Assembly: GCF_050389775.1 (NCBI RefSeq)
Contig: NZ_CP177144.1
Coordinates: 2,976,001 to 3,040,000, forward strand
DNA length: 64,000 bases
Direction: 5' to 3'
Origin: Marinibacterium sp050389775
GTDB taxonomy: Bacteria; Pseudomonadota; Alphaproteobacteria; Rhodobacterales; Rhodobacteraceae
The position numbers were made by a program, and so were the translations under genes. Below the pieces are notes generated by a model. That model saw nothing but the letters and a program-made list of their open reading frames with translations, searched no databases and was not told where the DNA came from. Shown here piece after piece: positions 26,666 through 36,993 of this stretch. Every line of letters begins with the position of its first letter. Position 1 is the first letter of the stretch.

Positions 26666-27541
26666 TCAGGGCAGCGCCTTGAGATAGGCCGCAATCGCCG
26701 CGCGATCCTCTGCGGGCAACTGGCTCATGTTGTTGACAACGCTTGCCATTTCGCCGCCGGCGCTATCGTAATCCGGGGTGAACCCGCTTTCCAGGTAATA
26801 GGCGATGTCCTCGGCCGACCAATCCAGTTCCGCCGGAGCGATGCCCGGAATGCGCCCGTCGCCCGACGGGTTGGGCGCTCCGGTCAGCCAGGCCGCGCGG
26901 TTCATGCCCCCGGTCAGATCGCGCGGCGTGTGGCATTCGCCGCAATGCCCCAGCGCCTCGACCAGGTAGCGCCCGCGGTCCAGCTGGCCGGTCGGCGCCT
27001 CGGCCATGACCCAATCGCTCTTGAGATTGACCAGTTTCCACAGCGCCAGCCCGCGCCGCAGCGTAAAGGGAAAACCCAGCTCGTGATCCGGCGCGACGCT
27101 GTCGGAGCTCGGCAACGTGTCCAGATAGGCCTTGAGGTCGACCACGTCCTGCGCCGTCATGTGCGTGTAGGTCGTGTAGGGGAAGGCCGGGTAATAATGC
27201 CGGCCGTCGGGCGACGTGCCCTTGATCAGCGCATTGGCCAGGTCCTGCGCCGTCCAGCCGCCGATGCCGGCCTCGGACGGGGTGATGTTGGGCGCAACGA
27301 AAGTGCCGAAGGGGCTTTGAATGCGGTACCCGCCGGCCAGGATCGGCGGATCCTGCGGCTCGGCCGCGGGATCGACATGGCAGGATGCGCACCCCCCGGC
27401 GTGAAAGACCAACGCGCCATTGGCCCGGTCGGGGCTTAGCCCCTGGGTCAGCGCGGCGTCGACATGTTGGGGGCGGGTGACAAACAGGCCGATGCCCGCG
27501 AGGATGGCCAGGATAATGGCCAGGCGAAGAAAGGTCAGCAT
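26666..27541 (-). CDS. Dihaem c-type cytochrome
   Basis: The 291-residue protein has an N-terminal membrane segment (about 4-21) that could be an uncleaved anchor. Two haem motifs follow: CASCH at 51-55 and CGECH at 200-204. Later methionines (for example in MNRAAWL or VVNNMSQLP) may serve as axial ligands. It resembles the cytochrome c subunits of periplasmic alcohol/aldehyde/sorbosone-type dehydrogenases, but no dehydrogenase gene is adjacent. It probably carries electrons in the periplasm. The ATG at 27541 follows an AAGGG site. It lies downstream of hpt and the small membrane protein, likely in one operon. Confidence 0.88.
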   Translation of the reverse strand: MLTFLRLAIILAILAGIGLFVTRPQHVDAALTQGLSPDRANGALVFHAGGCASCHVDPAAEPQDPPILAGGYRIQSPFGTFVAPNITPSEAGIGGWTAQDLANALIKGTSPDGRHYYPAFPYTTYTHMTAQDVVDLKAYLDTLPSSDSVAPDHELGFPFTLRRGLALWKLVNLKSDWVMAEAPTGQLDRGRYLVEALGHCGECHTPRDLTGGMNRAAWLTGAPNPSGDGRIPGIAPAELDWSAEDIAYYLESGFTPDYDSAGGEMASVVNNMSQLPAEDRAAIAAYLKALP

Positions 27542-27569
27542 GTTCAATCCCTTGTTGGCTTCAATGGCT

Positions 27570-27758
27570 CTAGGGTCTGACATTTACCCCATGTCGTTCC
27601 ATCCTGTCTGCCCGGGCCCAATCGGGCCACAGGCCGGATCTGTCCAGGCCCCAGACCGCCAGCGCGGCCAACACAACCGCCGCGGCCAGCTTGACCCGGC
27701 GCCAGGACGGCGGGTTCTGGACCCACCGCCGCATGCGCAACAGGTGGATCGGGTTCAT
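27570..27758 (-). CDS. Small single-pass membrane protein
   Basis: The 62-residue protein has a basic N-terminus (RMRRWVQNPPSWRRVK) and one hydrophobic segment (about 23-40), so it is probably a bitopic inner-membrane protein with its N-terminus inside. Its start overlaps the hpt stop by four bases, and it is followed after 28 bases by the cytochrome c gene. I recall similar small proteins in this place in relatives, but the function is unknown. Confidence 0.68.
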   Translation of the reverse strand: MNPIHLLRMRRWVQNPPSWRRVKLAAAVVLAALAVWGLDRSGLWPDWARADRMERHGVNVRP

Positions 27759-28294
27759 TCCGTGAACCGCACTGCGCCGATGAAGGGCAGGTTGCGGTTG
27801 CGTTGGGCAAAGTCGATTCCGTAACCCACGACAAATTCATCGGGAATCTCGAAACCGATCCAGTCGGATTTGAAATCCACCTCGCGGCGCGACGGCTTGT
27901 CCAGCAGGGCGATGGATTTCAGCCGCGCCGGCTCGCGGCTGCGCAGCAGGGTTATCACGTTGTTCAGCGTGTGGCCGGTGTCGACGATATCCTCGACGAC
28001 CAGCACGTCGCGGCCTTCGATCTGGCCGCGCAAGTCCTTGATAATGCGCACTTCGCGGCTCGATTCCATCGCATCGCCATAAGACGAGACCTCCATGAAA
28101 TCAACTTCGACCGCCAGGTCGAGATCGCGCACGAGATCGGCGATGAAGATGAACGACCCGCGCAACAGCCCCACGACAACCAGTTTCTCTGTTCCGGCGA
28201 AGCTTGTCTCGATGTCCTTGGCCAGCGCCTCGATCCGCGCCGCAATGGCCTTGGCCGAGATCAGTTCGTCAATCACGTAAGCCTTGTCGGTCAT
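27755..28294 (-). CDS. hpt: Hypoxanthine phosphoribosyltransferase
   Basis: The 179-residue protein has the type I PRTase fold with the PRPP-binding loop VLVVEDIVDTGHTL. The early VVVGLLRGSFIFIADL and KPSRREVDFKSDWIGFEIPD segments are typical of Hpt. It salvages hypoxanthine (and guanine) with PRPP to IMP or GMP. The ATG at 28294 follows AAGGGGG. It leads the small membrane protein and cytochrome c genes on the minus strand. Confidence 0.95.
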   Translation of the reverse strand: MTDKAYVIDELISAKAIAARIEALAKDIETSFAGTEKLVVVGLLRGSFIFIADLVRDLDLAVEVDFMEVSSYGDAMESSREVRIIKDLRGQIEGRDVLVVEDIVDTGHTLNNVITLLRSREPARLKSIALLDKPSRREVDFKSDWIGFEIPDEFVVGYGIDFAQRNRNLPFIGAVRFTE

Positions 28295-28388
28295 CTGGCC
28301 CCCTTGATCTTTCAGTCCGAGCATACGACACCACGCGCCACTGTCACCCGCGAACTCTGCCGACCTGCGACAAACGAGCCCGTTAAAG

Positions 28389-28832
28389 ATGCCGAAACAT
28401 TCGGAAACCCGGACGCTGCCATACACGGCGCAGCAAATGTACGACCTTGTGGCCGACGTCGAGTCCTATCCGCAATTTTTGCCCTGGTGTGCGGCCGCCC
28501 GCATCCGCTCGCGCCGGCCCGAAGGCGCTGCCGAGGTCATGGAGGCCGACCTGGTGATCAGCTTCAAGGTCTTCCGCGAGCGGTTCGGCAGCCGGGTCAC
28601 GCTGTTCCCCGAAGATTGGCGAATCGACACCGAATATCTCGACGGGCCGTTCAAATACATGAAATCCAACTGGAGTTTCGCCGAGGCCGAGGGTGGCTGC
28701 GACGTGTCCTTCTTTGTCGATTTCGAATTCCGCAACGCGGTGCTGCAAAAGCTGATCGGCGTGGTGTTCAACGAGGCCATGCTGCGCATCGTGCGGGCCT
28801 TTGAACGCCGGGCGGCCGAGCTTTACGGATAG
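28389..28832 (+). CDS. RatA/Coq10-type START-domain protein
   Basis: The 147-residue protein is a single polyketide-cyclase/START-like domain. It has the RatA/Coq10 hallmark DVESYPQFLPWC near residues 22-33 and the C-terminal FNEAMLRIVRAFERRA helix. In alphaproteobacteria and mitochondria this family binds ubiquinone or lipid and supports respiration. The RatA toxin name comes from E. coli, and no antitoxin partner (RatB) is present here, so a Coq10-like role is preferred. Its 3' end overlaps the convergent pncC gene by ten bases. Confidence 0.9.
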   Translation: MPKHSETRTLPYTAQQMYDLVADVESYPQFLPWCAAARIRSRRPEGAAEVMEADLVISFKVFRERFGSRVTLFPEDWRIDTEYLDGPFKYMKSNWSFAEAEGGCDVSFFVDFEFRNAVLQKLIGVVFNEAMLRIVRAFERRAAELYG

Positions 28833-29305
28833 GCGCCGGGCGTCAGGGCGCCACCCAGCAGGGCCAGGGCGTGATCGCGGGCGGCCAAGCGCACCTTGTC
28901 GCGCCCCGGGGCGCCGAATTCGACGGTTTCCACACGCAGCGGCCGGCCGGTCATGGCCAGGCCGAAACAGACCCGGCCTTCGGGCTTGAACTCGGACCCG
29001 CCGGGGCCGGCAATGCCGGTGATCGACACGGCCAGCGCCGCGCCCGACCGGTCCAGCGCGCCCTGGGCCATCTCGGCGGCGACCGCTTCGGACACCGCGC
29101 CATGGGCGGCCAGCGTTTCGGCCCGCACGCCCAGCATTTCCTGCTTGGCGGCGTTGGAATAGGTGACAAAACCCCGCTCGACCACGTCCGACGAGCCCGG
29201 CACATCGGTCAGCGCGGCGGCCACCATGCCGCCGGTGCAGCTTTCGGCGGTGGCGATCATCACCCCCGCCGCGCGGGCGGCCTGCAGGATCTCGGTCACA
29301 TCCAT
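28823..29305 (-). CDS. pncC: Nicotinamide-nucleotide amidase (CinA C-terminal domain)
   Basis: The 160-residue protein is a stand-alone CinA C-terminal domain. ATAESCTGGMVAAALTDVPGSS (about 18-39; catalytic Ser in ESCTGG) and SITGIAGPGG are intact. It deamidates nicotinamide mononucleotide to nicotinate mononucleotide, recycling the by-product of DNA ligase. The N-terminal CinA molybdopterin-like domain is absent, as expected for the short form. It follows pgpA and ispDF on the minus strand with a four-base gap to pgpA. Confidence 0.93.
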   Translation of the reverse strand: MDVTEILQAARAAGVMIATAESCTGGMVAAALTDVPGSSDVVERGFVTYSNAAKQEMLGVRAETLAAHGAVSEAVAAEMAQGALDRSGAALAVSITGIAGPGGSEFKPEGRVCFGLAMTGRPLRVETVEFGAPGRDKVRLAARDHALALLGGALTPGAYP

Positions 29306-29309
29306 CGGC

Positions 29310-29813
29310 TCATCCTCCCATCAGGAATCCATGGGCCACGCCGGCCAGCAGCAGCGTGCCCAGCCCGGCCAGCAGCCCGGCGATCAGGTCGTCGAGCATC
29401 ACGCCCGAGGCCCCGCCGCTGCGATCGGCCCAGCCCACGGGGCCGGGTTTCCAGATGTCGAACAGGCGGAACAGCACAAAGGCCGACACCCAGCCCGGCC
29501 AGAGCACGGTGATCTCGATCCCATGCAGCCAGGCGGGCAGGGAAATCGCCCAGATGGCCAGCCATTGCCCGGCCACCTCGTCGATGACGATTTCCGGCGG
29601 ATCCTTGATCCGATCGGGGCCAACCATGACGCCTGCCGCCCAATAACCCGACGCGCCGGCGAGCAGGGTGGCCAGGGCCAGCAGTGGAAACCCGCCCGAG
29701 ACATGCAGCGCCCAGGCCAGCGGCAGGGCGGCGGCCGAGGCCCAGGTGCCCGGTGCGGGCTTGAGATAGCCCAGCCCGCCGACGGTGGCGATCAGACGTG
29801 CCCAGAACCTCAT
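29310..29813 (-). CDS. pgpA: Phosphatidylglycerophosphatase A
   Basis: The 167-residue membrane protein has the PgpA signature: LKPAPGTWASAAALP at the N-terminus, PPEIVIDEVAGQWLA with the catalytic acidic residues, and FRLFDIWKPGPVGW. The C-terminal GVMLDDLIAGLLAG is also typical. It dephosphorylates phosphatidylglycerophosphate in the inner membrane. Its start overlaps the ispDF stop by four bases, so ispDF-pgpA-pncC form one operon. Confidence 0.94.
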   Translation of the reverse strand: MRFWARLIATVGGLGYLKPAPGTWASAAALPLAWALHVSGGFPLLALATLLAGASGYWAAGVMVGPDRIKDPPEIVIDEVAGQWLAIWAISLPAWLHGIEITVLWPGWVSAFVLFRLFDIWKPGPVGWADRSGGASGVMLDDLIAGLLAGLGTLLLAGVAHGFLMGG

Positions 29814-31003
29814 GTCTTCACCAGCGTCGCGGTGGCCAGCGCCGCGATCCCTTCGCCGCGCCCGGTAAAGCCCAGCCGTTCCGAGGTGGTGGCCTTGACC
29901 GACACGCGGTCAGGGTCGAGGCCCATGATCCGGGCCATCTCGGCGCGCATGGCCGGGGCATGGGGCCCGATCTTGGGGTATTCGCAGATCAGCGTGCAAT
30001 CGGCATGGGTGATGACAAAGCCCATGTCCGCGGCCAGTTCGACCGCATGGCGCAGGAAGATATGGCTTTCGGCGCCTTTCCAGCGCGGGTCGGACGGCGG
30101 GAAATGCTGGCCGATGTCCCCCCGGGCCAGCGCGCCATAGATCGCATCCGTCACGGCATGCATGCCCACATCGGCATCGGAATGGCCCTGCAGCCCCCGG
30201 TCATGGGGAATCGTCACGCCGCACAGCGTCACGTGATCCCCGGGGCCAAAGCGGTGAACGTCAAAGCCGTTGCCCGTGCGTATGTCCATCTGGTCTCCTG
30301 GTGCGTGGTCAGGTTCGAGCCCGGCCGCAGCCTGCTCCGGTGCGCCACCCAGCAGGATCTGCTCGGCCCGCGCGAAATCGGCGGGATGGGTGACCTTGAG
30401 ATTGCGCTCTTCGCCCGGCACGATCGAAACGTCCAGACCTGCCGCACGGGCAACTTGGACATCGTCGGCGGCCTCGGCGGGGTGGGTCCGGTGGGCCTGC
30501 AGGATGGCGTCAAAGCGAAAGCCCTGCGGGGTCTGGGCGCGAAACAACCCGGTGCGGTCGCGGGTGCCGGTCACCCGGCCAGCGTCGCCCGTCCAGAGCG
30601 CATCGGTCACCGCAAGGGCCGGAGCGGCGCCGGGCGCATTGGCCAGCGCATCATCCACGGCAGCGATCAGCGCGGCGCTGATGCAGGGCCGGGCGGCGTC
30701 ATGGATCAGCACGCGGTCGGGCGCATCGTCGGCCAGGGCCATCAATCCGGCGCCCACCGAGCCCGACCGGGTGCCCGCGCCGGTGACCACCATGTGGCCG
30801 GCTTGGCGAAACCCATCGGCCCGGTCGACATCATCGGGATGCACCACGATACAGATACGATCGATCCGCCCACAACCGGCAAAAGCGTCCACCACATGGT
30901 CAATCACCCTCTGGCCGGCCAGGGGGCGCCATTGCTTGGGCAATCCGCCGCCGGCACGGGTGCCGCGCCCGGCGGCCACGATCAGCGCGGCAGTTGTCGT
31001 CAC
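29810..31003 (-). CDS. ispDF: Bifunctional MEP-cytidylyltransferase / MEcPP synthase
   Basis: The 397-residue protein is a fusion of two isoprenoid enzymes. IspD (about 1-225) starts with AALIVAAGRGTRAGGGLPKQ, the CTP-binding loop. IspF (about 240-397) has FDVHRFG, GHSDADVGMHAVTDAI and the C-terminal TTSERLGFTGRGEGIAA. These are steps of the non-mevalonate pathway: CDP-ME formation and MEcPP cyclisation. The fusion is common in alphaproteobacteria. It is divergent from dusB across 181 bases and heads the pgpA-pncC operon. Confidence 0.96.
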   Translation of the reverse strand: MTTTAALIVAAGRGTRAGGGLPKQWRPLAGQRVIDHVVDAFAGCGRIDRICIVVHPDDVDRADGFRQAGHMVVTGAGTRSGSVGAGLMALADDAPDRVLIHDAARPCISAALIAAVDDALANAPGAAPALAVTDALWTGDAGRVTGTRDRTGLFRAQTPQGFRFDAILQAHRTHPAEAADDVQVARAAGLDVSIVPGEERNLKVTHPADFARAEQILLGGAPEQAAAGLEPDHAPGDQMDIRTGNGFDVHRFGPGDHVTLCGVTIPHDRGLQGHSDADVGMHAVTDAIYGALARGDIGQHFPPSDPRWKGAESHIFLRHAVELAADMGFVITHADCTLICEYPKIGPHAPAMRAEMARIMGLDPDRVSVKATTSERLGFTGRGEGIAALATATLVKT

Positions 31004-31184
31004 GTCAGTCTTCCCGTTTCAGCCGTGCGCACTCATAGGCCCAGCCGCCCTGTGACGCAATCTTCACATGAATATGCTTAAATATGAGGCATTGGACCGA
31101 AAGCGGGCATCTGGGGTGCTGTGAAACATTGAGCGTTTCCCGCAATCTCTGTAGCAAGATCAAACGTGCACAAGGTTTAATCAA

Positions 31185-32164
<980 letters not shown>

Positions 32165-32168
<4 letters not shown>

Positions 32169-33244
32169 TCCGCGACGAAGAACTCTGGGCCTCGCTGCCG
32201 TTGCCGAGCTTCCTGATCGATCCCGATGACCGGATTGCCGATATCAACTCGGCCGCCGAAGGCTTTCTGAACGCCTCGGCCAAGGCCGTGACAGGTACGC
32301 CGGTCTGGGACCAGGTGATGATCGACGCGCCCATCGAAGAGGCCTTTGACCGCGCCCGCCAGAACGGCACGCCGCTTTTCGTCAACGACATCGACGTCGG
32401 TTCGGGCAACAAGGCGCCGCTGCAATGCGCGCTGCAGATCGCGCCGCTGGTCGGTCGGCCGGGCTACATGCTGCTGCTGATCTCGCCGCGCGAGCTGGCC
32501 GGGCGGATGACCCAGAGCCATTCGGTGAAATCTGCGGCCAAGTCCGCCATCGGCATGGCCGAGATGCTGGCGCACGAGATCAAGAACCCGCTGGCCGGGA
32601 TCACCGGCGCGGCGCAGCTGCTCAGCATGAATCTCACGCCGGAAGACCTTGAATTGACGGATCTTATCGTCACCGAAAGCCGGCGTATCGTGAAGCTTCT
32701 GGAGCAGGTCGAGCAATTCGGCAACCTGACCGAACCCGATTTCCGGCCCGTCAACATCCACGACGTGCTGGACCGCGCACGACGCTCGGCGCTGCTGGGC
32801 TTTGGCGCGCACATGAAGATCATCGAGGATTACGACCCCTCGCTGCCCATGGCCTATGGCGACCCCGACCAGCTGCTGCAGGTCGTGCTGAACCTGCTGA
32901 AAAACGCCAGCGAGGCGGCCGATCCCAAGGGCGGCACGATCCGCATCCACAGCTATTTCGAACATTCCTTCCGCCTGCGCCGGTCCGACGGCACGGGGCA
33001 ATCGCTGCCCCTGCAGGTGGAAATCATCGACGACGGCCCCGGCCTGCCCGACAAGATCAAGGCCGACATTTTCGACCCCTTCGTGTCGGGGCGCGAAAAC
33101 GGCACGGGGCTTGGCCTCGCGCTGGTGTCGAAGATCATCTCGGATCACGACGGCTGGATCTCGGTCACTTCGGTGCCCGGCAAGACCGTCTTCCGCTTGT
33201 CCTTGCCCCGTGTGCCGCGCGAATTGCGCGACCAGCAGAACTAG
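32165..33244 (+). CDS. ntrB: Nitrogen-sensing histidine kinase NtrB
   Basis: The 359-residue soluble kinase has an N-terminal PAS domain (about 10-110), the phospho-acceptor His137 in LAHEIKNPLAGI, and an ATPase domain with N, G1 and G2 motifs (LNLLKNASEA, DDGPGLPD, GTGLGLALVSK). It phosphorylates or dephosphorylates NtrC in response to PII. It is translationally coupled to dusB, and ntrC begins 12 bases downstream behind an AGGAGTA site. Confidence 0.95.
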
Positions 33245-33256
33245 GAGTATTGCCCC

Positions 33257-34624
33257 ATGGACGGCACCGTCCTTGTCGCCGATGACGACCGCACGATCCG
33301 CACCGTGCTGACCCAGGCCCTGACGCGGGCCGGCTGCAAGGTCCACGCGACCTCGTCGCTGACCACGCTGATGCGCTGGGTCGGCGAGGGCAAGGGCGAC
33401 GTGGTCATTTCCGACGTGGTCATGCCGGATGGCAACGGCCTGGAAATGCTGCCGAAAATCGCCCAGGACCGGCCCGGGCTGCCGGTCATCGTGATCTCGG
33501 CGCAGAACACGATCATGACGGCGATCCAGGCCGCCGAGGCCGAGGCCTATGATTACCTGCCCAAGCCCTTCGATCTGCCGGACCTGATGAAACGGACGGC
33601 CCGCGCGCTGGAGCTGAAGCGTCGCGCCCCGGCCGAGCCGCGGCCCGACCATGTCGAACGGCCTGACGAGCTGCCGCTGGTTGGCCGGACCCAGGTGATG
33701 CAATCGCTCTACCGGCTGGTGGCGCGGGTGATGAACACCGATCTGCCGGTGTTGATCTGCGGCGAAAGCGGAACGGGCAAGTCGTTGATCGCGCGGGCTA
33801 TTCACGATTTTTCCGACCGGCGCACCATGCCCTTTGTGACCGTGACGGGCGCCGATCTGCGCGACCTGGAAGGGCCGGCGCGGGTGCTGGCGCGGGTCAA
33901 GGGCGGCACGCTGCTGATCGATGAGATCGGCGATGTCGAGGACGAGATCCAGGCCCGCATCGTGCGCATGATGGATGCGCCGGGCGATCACGCGCCGCGC
34001 TTCATGGCCACGTCCCAGCATGATCTGTCGGGCGCGATGGATGCCGGCAAGATGCGGCAGGACCTGTATTATCGCCTGTCGGGCGCCACGATCCACGTGC
34101 CGGCCGTGCGCGAACGGGTCGATGACATCCCGCTCTTGGCCGATCATTTCCTGGCCCGGGCCGAACGCGAAGGTGCGCCCAAGCGCGTGCTGTCGGAAGA
34201 GGCGCAGGAGCTGTTCCGGGCCTATTCCTGGCCGGGCAACGTGCGCCAGCTGGAAAATGCCGTGCGCCGCCTGGTCCTGACGTCGCGCGCCGAAGAGATC
34301 GCCCGGTCTGAGGTCGAGGTCGTCCTGGGCGCCCAGCCCGAGATGGAACCGGCCATGGGCGGCAGCAACACCGAAAAGCTGTCGGCCGCAGTGGCCCGCC
34401 ACCTGCGGCGGTATTTCGACCTGCACGGCAATCTTTTGCCGCCGCCCGGCCTGTATTCGCGCATCCTGCGCGAGGTCGAGCTGCCCTTGATCGAGATCGC
34501 ATTGGACGCAACCGGCGGAAATCAGGCGAAATGTGCCGATCTGCTGGGGATCAATCGAAATACCCTGCGTAAGAAGATCACGGATCTGGATATTCAGGTG
34601 ACACGGCGCCGCAAACTGATGTAA
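33257..34624 (+). CDS. ntrC: Nitrogen regulator NtrC lacking the GAFTGA loop
   Basis: The 455-residue regulator has a receiver domain with phospho-Asp53, an AAA+ domain with Walker A GESGTGKS (169-176) and Walker B LLIDEIGD (219-226), and a Fis-type HTH near the C-terminus (NQAKCADLLGINRNTLRKKI). The stretch between FVTVTGAD (about 193-200) and GGTLLIDE is shortened, and the GAFTGA loop that contacts sigma-54 is absent. This matches the Rhodobacter capsulatus NtrC, which works with sigma-70 RNA polymerase. Sigma-70 use here is inferred by homology. Confidence 0.94.
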   Translation: MDGTVLVADDDRTIRTVLTQALTRAGCKVHATSSLTTLMRWVGEGKGDVVISDVVMPDGNGLEMLPKIAQDRPGLPVIVISAQNTIMTAIQAAEAEAYDYLPKPFDLPDLMKRTARALELKRRAPAEPRPDHVERPDELPLVGRTQVMQSLYRLVARVMNTDLPVLICGESGTGKSLIARAIHDFSDRRTMPFVTVTGADLRDLEGPARVLARVKGGTLLIDEIGDVEDEIQARIVRMMDAPGDHAPRFMATSQHDLSGAMDAGKMRQDLYYRLSGATIHVPAVRERVDDIPLLADHFLARAEREGAPKRVLSEEAQELFRAYSWPGNVRQLENAVRRLVLTSRAEEIARSEVEVVLGAQPEMEPAMGGSNTEKLSAAVARHLRRYFDLHGNLLPPPGLYSRILREVELPLIEIALDATGGNQAKCADLLGINRNTLRKKITDLDIQVTRRRKLM

Positions 34625-34725
34625 AACCGTCACAGATCGTGGCGGTCCGGTCCCACAACCGGAGATAGACCACGAGATTTGGCGGTCGCCGCGTTGCGCG
34701 GCACATCAATTCGTGGGGGCAGTGG

Positions 34726-36993
34726 GTGGCAAGCGGGTCACACAGAACTCTGGCGACGCTCAGCCGATGGCGGCGAGCGCGGCGGATGCAGAATGTCGCC
34801 ACGCTCGGGCTCGTGGTTCTGGGGCCGGTGTTGGCCTTTGCGACGTATCTTGTGCTGGGTCCGATGGATCAGGGCGCGTCGTCGCCCTCGCTGCGGGCGA
34901 TTCTGCTGGCCGACCTGGTCTATATCATCGTCGTTGCGGCGCTGGTGCTGGGGCAGGTGGGTCGGCTGGTTGCGGCGCGGCGGGCCCGGTCGGCCGGATC
35001 GCGGCTGCACCTGCGGCTGACGGCGGCCTTTGCCCTGATCGCGCTGATTCCCACCGTGACCGTGGCGGTCTTTGCCGGTCTGACGGTCAACATCGGTCTC
35101 GAAGGATGGTTTTCCGATCGTGTCCGCCAGGTGGTGGGCAGTTCGCTGGCCGCCGCCCAGGCCTATGAGGCCGAACACCGCGAGGACCTGGCGCAGGACG
35201 CCATGGCCCTGGCCGATTTCCTCAACCGCGCGCGCCGCTCGACGGCCTTCATGACCGATGGCGAGCTGCGGGCGGTGCTGTCCAACGGCCAATCGCAAAT
35301 CCAGCGTGGATTGCGTGAGGCCTATGTCATTGATGGATCTAGTGAAATTCGGGCGCGTGGTGAGCGGTCCTACCTGTTCAATTTCGAAACTCCGTCCAGC
35401 GATCAATTCATCGAGGCCGGTGAAAACGGCATGGCGATCATCGAGGATTGGGACAACAACGAATTCCGCGCGCTGATCCCGCTGGCGGCCTTTGTCGACC
35501 GGTTCCTCTATATCAGCCGCGATGTGGACGGCGACATCCTCAGCCTGCTGGACGAGACGCAGGAAACGGTCCGGCTGTACCAACAGCTGGAAAACGAACG
35601 CGGCCGGGTGCTGTTCGAATTCGGGCTGATCTACCTTGGCTTTGCGCTGATCCTGATCCTGGCCGCGATCTGGGCCGGGCTGTGGTTTGCCGAACGGCTG
35701 TCGCGGCCCGTCGGCCGGCTGACCGGCGCGGCCCAGCGGGTCGGGGCCGGGGATCTGGATGTGCAGGTGCCGGAGGACCGTGGCGACGACGAGATTTCCA
35801 TGCTGGGGCGCTATTTCAACCAGATGACGCGCCAGTTGAAGGCGCAGCGCCAGACGCTTCTGGATAACACGCGCCAGATCGAGGAACGGCGGCGGATGTT
35901 CGATTCGGTGCTCAGCTCGGTGACATCCGGTGTGGTCGGGTTGGACCCGGCGGGGAGGGTGACCTTCGTGAACCGCTCGGCCGAACGGCTGCTGGATTGG
36001 TCCGGCGACGAGCAATCGCTCGCGCTGGCCGTGGCTGTGCCGGAATTCGGCCCACTTTTCGAGGAGTTGCGGCAGGGACCCAAAGAGGTCACCCAGGACG
36101 AAATCAAGGTCGTCCGCCAGAACGGGCAGGAAAACCTGCTGGTGCGCATGGCCACAAGGCGGGCCGGGGATGGCGGGCTCGAAGGCTACGTGGTGGCCTT
36201 TGATGACGTGACTGACCTGGTGTCCGCACAGCGGATGGCGGCCTGGGGGGATGTGGCCCGGCGGATCGCGCATGAGATCAAGAACCCGTTGACGCCGATC
36301 CAGCTGTCTGCGGAACGGATCAAGCGCAAGTTTTCGCCCATCGTCGGCGATCAGTCGGAACGACTGGATGCGATGACCGATGTGATCGTGCGCCAGACCA
36401 ACGATCTGCGTCGCATTGTCGATGAATTTTCCAAGTTTGCGCGCATGCCCGAGCCTGACCGGCAATCTGCCGATCTGACGCGGCTGGTGCGCGACGTGGT
36501 GATGCTCCAGCAGAACGGGCAGCCCGACGTGGTGATCCGCGACGATCTGCCGGACATGCCGCTGATGGCTGAATTCGATGCGACGATGATATCCCAGGCC
36601 CTGACAAACCTGATCAAGAATGCCGGGGAAGCGATTGAAAGCTATCAGAAAACTGGCGCCGATGTTAAGCCCGAGATCCGGGTGGGCCTGCGGGCCGATG
36701 GGCCCTTTGCCCGGCTGACGATTGCCGATAATGGGATCGGCCTGCCCGAGGATCGGGCGCGGCTCTTCGAGCCTTACGTGACAACCCGCGACGAGGGCAC
36801 GGGCCTGGGCCTGCCCATCGTCAAGAAGATCATTGAAGACCATGGCGGCGCATTGGGTCTTCAGGACGCCCCGTCCTTTGACGGGTCGGACCATGTCGGC
36901 GCCATGGCGGTGATCCGGTTGCCTTTGGGCACTGGGATTGCCGCGGACGAGGACAAAGCCCCACAGGCAAAAGAGGCGACTTTAGATGAGTGA
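34726..36993 (+). CDS. ntrY: Membrane histidine kinase NtrY
   Basis: The 755-residue protein has several N-terminal membrane helices (about 20-110) and a periplasmic region to about 300. Another helix (FGLIYLGFALILILAAIWAGLWF) leads into HAMP, PAS and kinase domains. The phospho-acceptor His is in RIAHEIKNPLTPIQLSAERIK and the ATPase motifs are LTNLIKNAGEA, DNGIGLPED and GTGLGLPIVKK. The start is a GTG at 34726, 101 bases after ntrC. NtrY is the cognate kinase of NtrX, encoded immediately downstream, and is linked to nitrogen and redox control. Confidence 0.93.
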   Translation: MASGSHRTLATLSRWRRARRMQNVATLGLVVLGPVLAFATYLVLGPMDQGASSPSLRAILLADLVYIIVVAALVLGQVGRLVAARRARSAGSRLHLRLTAAFALIALIPTVTVAVFAGLTVNIGLEGWFSDRVRQVVGSSLAAAQAYEAEHREDLAQDAMALADFLNRARRSTAFMTDGELRAVLSNGQSQIQRGLREAYVIDGSSEIRARGERSYLFNFETPSSDQFIEAGENGMAIIEDWDNNEFRALIPLAAFVDRFLYISRDVDGDILSLLDETQETVRLYQQLENERGRVLFEFGLIYLGFALILILAAIWAGLWFAERLSRPVGRLTGAAQRVGAGDLDVQVPEDRGDDEISMLGRYFNQMTRQLKAQRQTLLDNTRQIEERRRMFDSVLSSVTSGVVGLDPAGRVTFVNRSAERLLDWSGDEQSLALAVAVPEFGPLFEELRQGPKEVTQDEIKVVRQNGQENLLVRMATRRAGDGGLEGYVVAFDDVTDLVSAQRMAAWGDVARRIAHEIKNPLTPIQLSAERIKRKFSPIVGDQSERLDAMTDVIVRQTNDLRRIVDEFSKFARMPEPDRQSADLTRLVRDVVMLQQNGQPDVVIRDDLPDMPLMAEFDATMISQALTNLIKNAGEAIESYQKTGADVKPEIRVGLRADGPFARLTIADNGIGLPEDRARLFEPYVTTRDEGTGLGLPIVKKIIEDHGGALGLQDAPSFDGSDHVGAMAVIRLPLGTGIAADEDKAPQAKEATLDE

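Noticed and set aside
28389..28832. RatA toxin of a RatAB toxin-antitoxin pair
   Set aside because: No ratB-like gene is adjacent; the protein is better seen as a Coq10/START-domain protein.
31131..31165. Promoter TTGAGC-N17-TAGCAA before dusB
   Set aside because: The -10 matches only three of six bases; too weak to list.
34738..36894. Minus-strand open frame opposite ntrY (718 codons)
   Set aside because: No recognisable domain; the plus strand has HAMP, PAS and kinase motifs.
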